64,000 bases of DNA, taken from assembly GCF_022836495.1 (NCBI RefSeq), contig NZ_BQXM01000002.1, positions 1-64,000 of the forward strand. Reading direction: 5' to 3'. Origin of the DNA: Desulforhabdus sp. TSK. GTDB lineage: Bacteria; Desulfobacterota; Syntrophobacteria; Syntrophobacterales; Syntrophobacteraceae. Made by a program: the position numbers and the translations under genes. Below the pieces are notes generated by a model, which searched no databases, was not told the DNA's origin, and was given only the letters and a program-made list of their open reading frames with translations. This document shows, piece by piece, positions 61,991 through 64,000 of the stretch (the first letter of the stretch is position 1; the number at the start of each line of letters is the position of its first letter).

Positions 61991-62662
61991 ATGCCTCAAC
62001 GCGTGGGGATACTGGGGGGAACCTTCGATCCCGTACACATCGGGCACCTCAGGGCGGCGGAGGAAACGGCGGAGGCATTGGGCCTGGAGACGCTTCTTTT
62101 CATTCCGGCCGCCGACCCCCCCCACAAGACGGGAAAGAGGGTGCAGCCGTACCTGCATCGGCGGCGCATGTTGGAGCTGTCCCTGGAGGGGCATCCCTTC
62201 TTTCGGATCTCGGACATCGAGCAGCAGATGCAGGGCAAATCCTATTCCGTCCTGACTTTGCGCAAATTGCGCCGGGAAGTCCTTCCGGATGCGCAGCTTT
62301 ACTTCCTGGTGGGCCTCGACGCTTTCCTGGAGCTGAACACCTGGTGGCACTACCGGGAGCTCTTCCAGCTGGCCCACTTGGCGGTGCTGCGCAGACCCGG
62401 CTACGATGAGCGTCGGATGGCTGATTTTTTGACGCAGAACGTGTCGTCTTTGTACGTTGGGGACGCCTGTCATGCCCGGTTTGACCATCCTGAGCTCTGT
62501 TCCGTTCACTACCTCCACAACACTCACCTGGAAATTTCTTCAACCCGTATCCGGAGGCTCTTTCAGGATGGGCGGTCCATCCGGTATCTGGTTCTCCCCG
62601 GGGTGATGGGTTATATTCAAGCCAATCAATTATATTGTTCAGAAAGAACGATCTTTTCATGA
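61991..62662 (+). CDS. nadD: Nicotinate-nucleotide adenylyltransferase
   Basis: A 223-residue nucleotidyltransferase with the class I HxGH motif (GGTFDPVHIGHLRAAEE), PAADPPHK, the NaMN-binding LVGLDAFLELNTWWHYRELFQL, and the closing ISSTRIRRLFQDGRS (ISSTxIR). It joins nicotinate mononucleotide to AMP in NAD synthesis. The ATG 61991 has GGGGAGGC upstream, 20 bp after proA; rsfS follows after 18 bp. Confidence 0.97.
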   Translation: MPQRVGILGGTFDPVHIGHLRAAEETAEALGLETLLFIPAADPPHKTGKRVQPYLHRRRMLELSLEGHPFFRISDIEQQMQGKSYSVLTLRKLRREVLPDAQLYFLVGLDAFLELNTWWHYRELFQLAHLAVLRRPGYDERRMADFLTQNVSSLYVGDACHARFDHPELCSVHYLHNTHLEISSTRIRRLFQDGRSIRYLVLPGVMGYIQANQLYCSERTIFS

Positions 62663-62680
62663 GGAGAGGAAGCAAAGTCT

Positions 62681-63106
62681 ATGCTGGAAGCGGAAACGGA
62701 GGGGCAGGTAAAGCCGGCCAGGGAAAGCCTGAAAAAGTCGGGGAAGGAGATGAGCGCCAGGGAGAAAGCCCTGCTGTGTGCTCGGGTGGGCGCGGAGTAC
62801 AAGGCGCTCGATCTGGTCGTCCTGGAAGTGTCCCCGTTCACGTCGTTTGCAGATTACTTCATCATTGCCAGCGGAAAATCGAGCCGGCAGGTTCAGGGAA
62901 TTGCCGACAATCTGGAAAAAAATCTTCGAGAACACGGGATCAAGCCGCTGGGTGTGGAAGGACGGGGGGAAGGGCAGTGGGTTTTGATGGATTACGGGGA
63001 CGTGATCCTGCATATTTTTTACGAGCCCATTCGTCATTTCTATGACCTGGAGAGTCTTTGGTCCGAAGCGGCAAGAATTCCCTGGGAGCAGGACCTGCAA
63101 TCCTGA
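62681..63106 (+). CDS. rsfS: Ribosome silencing factor RsfS
   Basis: A 141-residue protein with the family core KALDLVVLEVSPFTSFADYFIIASGKSSRQVQGIADNLEKNL and GEGQWVLMDYGDVILHIFYEPIRHFYDLESLW. It binds L14 and blocks subunit joining during starvation. The N-terminal ~25 residues are variable. The ATG 62681 has GAGGAGAGG upstream; ATG 62750 is an alternative closer to the conserved part. The neighbours obgE, nadD and rsfS are a usual group. Confidence 0.96.
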   Translation: MLEAETEGQVKPARESLKKSGKEMSAREKALLCARVGAEYKALDLVVLEVSPFTSFADYFIIASGKSSRQVQGIADNLEKNLREHGIKPLGVEGRGEGQWVLMDYGDVILHIFYEPIRHFYDLESLWSEAARIPWEQDLQS

Positions 63107-63128
63107 GGGGACGAACGAAGGAATGTGT

Positions 63129-64000
63129 ATGTGTTTTCTCCGGTGCTTTTCGATGCGGTGGCGTCGCTGGATAGCCGTGGCAACCCTGGCTTCTTTCTGC
63201 TGGGCGGTGGGAGGGCTGGCTCCCGGTCGCAGCTGGGCTCTCAGTCTCTCCGAGGAAAAAGAGCTTGGAGAAAAGCTCCTGGAAAAGATCCGGGAGGTGC
63301 TGCCCCTGGTGGAGGACGGGGAAATCTTTACGTATGTCCAGGCCGTAGGGAATCGCATCGTCAAGCAAATGGGGACGACCTCCTACGACTACAAATTTTT
63401 CGTGGTGGATCAGCCGGTTCCCAATGCCTTTGCCATTCCGGGAGGGAATATCTTCATTTACCGGGGCATCATGGAGCTGATGAGCTCCGAAGGCGAATTG
63501 GCCAGTATTCTTGCTCATGAGCTGGCGCATATCGAGGCCCGCCACATTTACCGGCGCATCGAAGACAGTCGTATGGTCAATGTGGCGGCCATTGCCGGTA
63601 TGCTGGCGGGGATCCTGCTCGGGGGGGGAGAGGCCGCACAGGCTGTCGTCATGGGGAGCCTGGCCGGGGCCAAGAGCTTTGAGCTCAAATACAGCCGGGA
63701 CAATGAAACAGAGGCCGATCAGCTGGGATTCCGATATTTTTGCGCGGCGGGGTATCCTCCCGAGGATATGGCAAGCATCATGCAAAAGATGGCCCAGGGG
63801 AGCTGGCGCAGCGGCGGCTCCAGGATACCGTCTTATCTGTCCACCCACCCTGCCTTGGGGGAGCGTGTACAGTATCTGAATGAACTTGCGGCGCAGCAGC
63901 GGAAAAAGATGGGGAAAAAGGGGACTCCCACGATCAATACAGGTGATTTTCCCGTCATGCAGGCGGCTCTCGTCGCCCAATACGGCGACCCACGGGCCGC
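63129..64000 (+). CDS. M48 family metalloprotease (BepA-like), cut by window edge
   Basis: About 290 residues are visible. A signal peptide (around ATLASFCWAVGGLA) leads to a periplasmic M48 domain: VPNAFAIPGGNIFIYRGIM, the zinc motif AHELAHIEARH (HExxH) and the third ligand in NETEADQLGFRYF. BepA-type proteases degrade misassembled outer-membrane proteins and usually carry C-terminal TPRs, which would lie beyond the edge. Start ATG 63129 was preferred (AAGGA six bases upstream) over ATG 63123; ATG 63153 is also possible. No stop before 64000. Confidence 0.9.
   Translation, partial: MCFLRCFSMRWRRWIAVATLASFCWAVGGLAPGRSWALSLSEEKELGEKLLEKIREVLPLVEDGEIFTYVQAVGNRIVKQMGTTSYDYKFFVVDQPVPNAFAIPGGNIFIYRGIMELMSSEGELASILAHELAHIEARHIYRRIEDSRMVNVAAIAGMLAGILLGGGEAAQAVVMGSLAGAKSFELKYSRDNETEADQLGFRYFCAAGYPPEDMASIMQKMAQGSWRSGGSRIPSYLSTHPALGERVQYLNELAAQQRKKMGKKGTPTINTGDFPVMQAALVAQYGDPRA

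Overview
The window is GC-rich bacterial DNA whose gene content points to a Desulfobacterota (former Deltaproteobacteria) chromosome, probably of the Syntrophobacterales type. Indicators are the minus-strand block rfaE1-DUF4416-yicC-remA-gmk-rlmB with a Trm112-like protein, DivIVA and YggT upstream of it, the split ADP-forming acyl-CoA synthetase, the PyrK/PyrD pair, and several small CxxC proteins. This placement is inferred from gene families and order; there is no rRNA in the window.

Region by region: (A) 1-5.3 kb is accessory DNA. It holds an edge-truncated transposase start, a decayed copy of a DUF4258 toxin gene, a zinc/TPR protein, a SWIM-finger protein, an apparently intact DUF4258/YgiT-type toxin-antitoxin pair with a palindromic operator, and a HigB-like toxin fossil, ending at tRNA-Arg(CCG). 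(B) 5.6-20.5 kb is mostly housekeeping: a SlyD-like isomerase, pgeF-pyrK-pyrD, an FMN reductase, a HIT protein, a CAP lipoprotein, Hsp20, dCMP deaminase, a DEAD-box helicase, an MFS carrier, a GalT-like enzyme, a DUF190-CBS regulator and a methyltransferase. Two REP-like palindromes of one family lie here. (C) 20.9-31.8 kb is an envelope or exopolysaccharide region: two paralogous GT-B-like proteins, a membrane acyltransferase, a secreted glycoside hydrolase, a PIG-L deacetylase, an MsbA-like ABC exporter, an NlpC/P60 lipoprotein and UDP-xylose synthase. (D) 31.8-38.7 kb holds a class III-like sirtuin, an anchored coiled-coil protein, a subtilisin with an STN-like front end, ADP-forming acyl-CoA synthetase subunits, an M15 peptidase and Tag.

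(E) 38.8-47.2 kb is a second accessory block ending at tRNA-Arg(CCT). It carries a GNAT gene, MazEF, an IS982-type transposase fragment, a 1103-residue multi-spanning patatin-like phospholipase, and a second soluble patatin gene whose frame is broken at a run of ten C. Beyond them is a gene-free kilobase with two inverted copies of a hairpin-rich element showing compensatory base changes. Related ggacgc-type inverted ends lie on both sides of the two patatin genes. (F) 47.3-64 kb is core: SH3 protein, tatD-maf-yggS, the rlmB...rfaE1 block, divIVA, yggT, a DMT permease, then a plus-strand series of a small Cys protein, rplU, rpmA, obgE, proB, proA, nadD, rsfS and an M48 protease cut by the right edge.

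The most promising leads are the patatin block with its C10 tract, the covarying repeat pair at 46.5-46.8 kb, the DUF4258 toxin-antitoxin locus with operator and fossil copy, and the STN-subtilisin next to an anchored coiled-coil protein. No CRISPR array, complete insertion sequence or known defence operon was seen.
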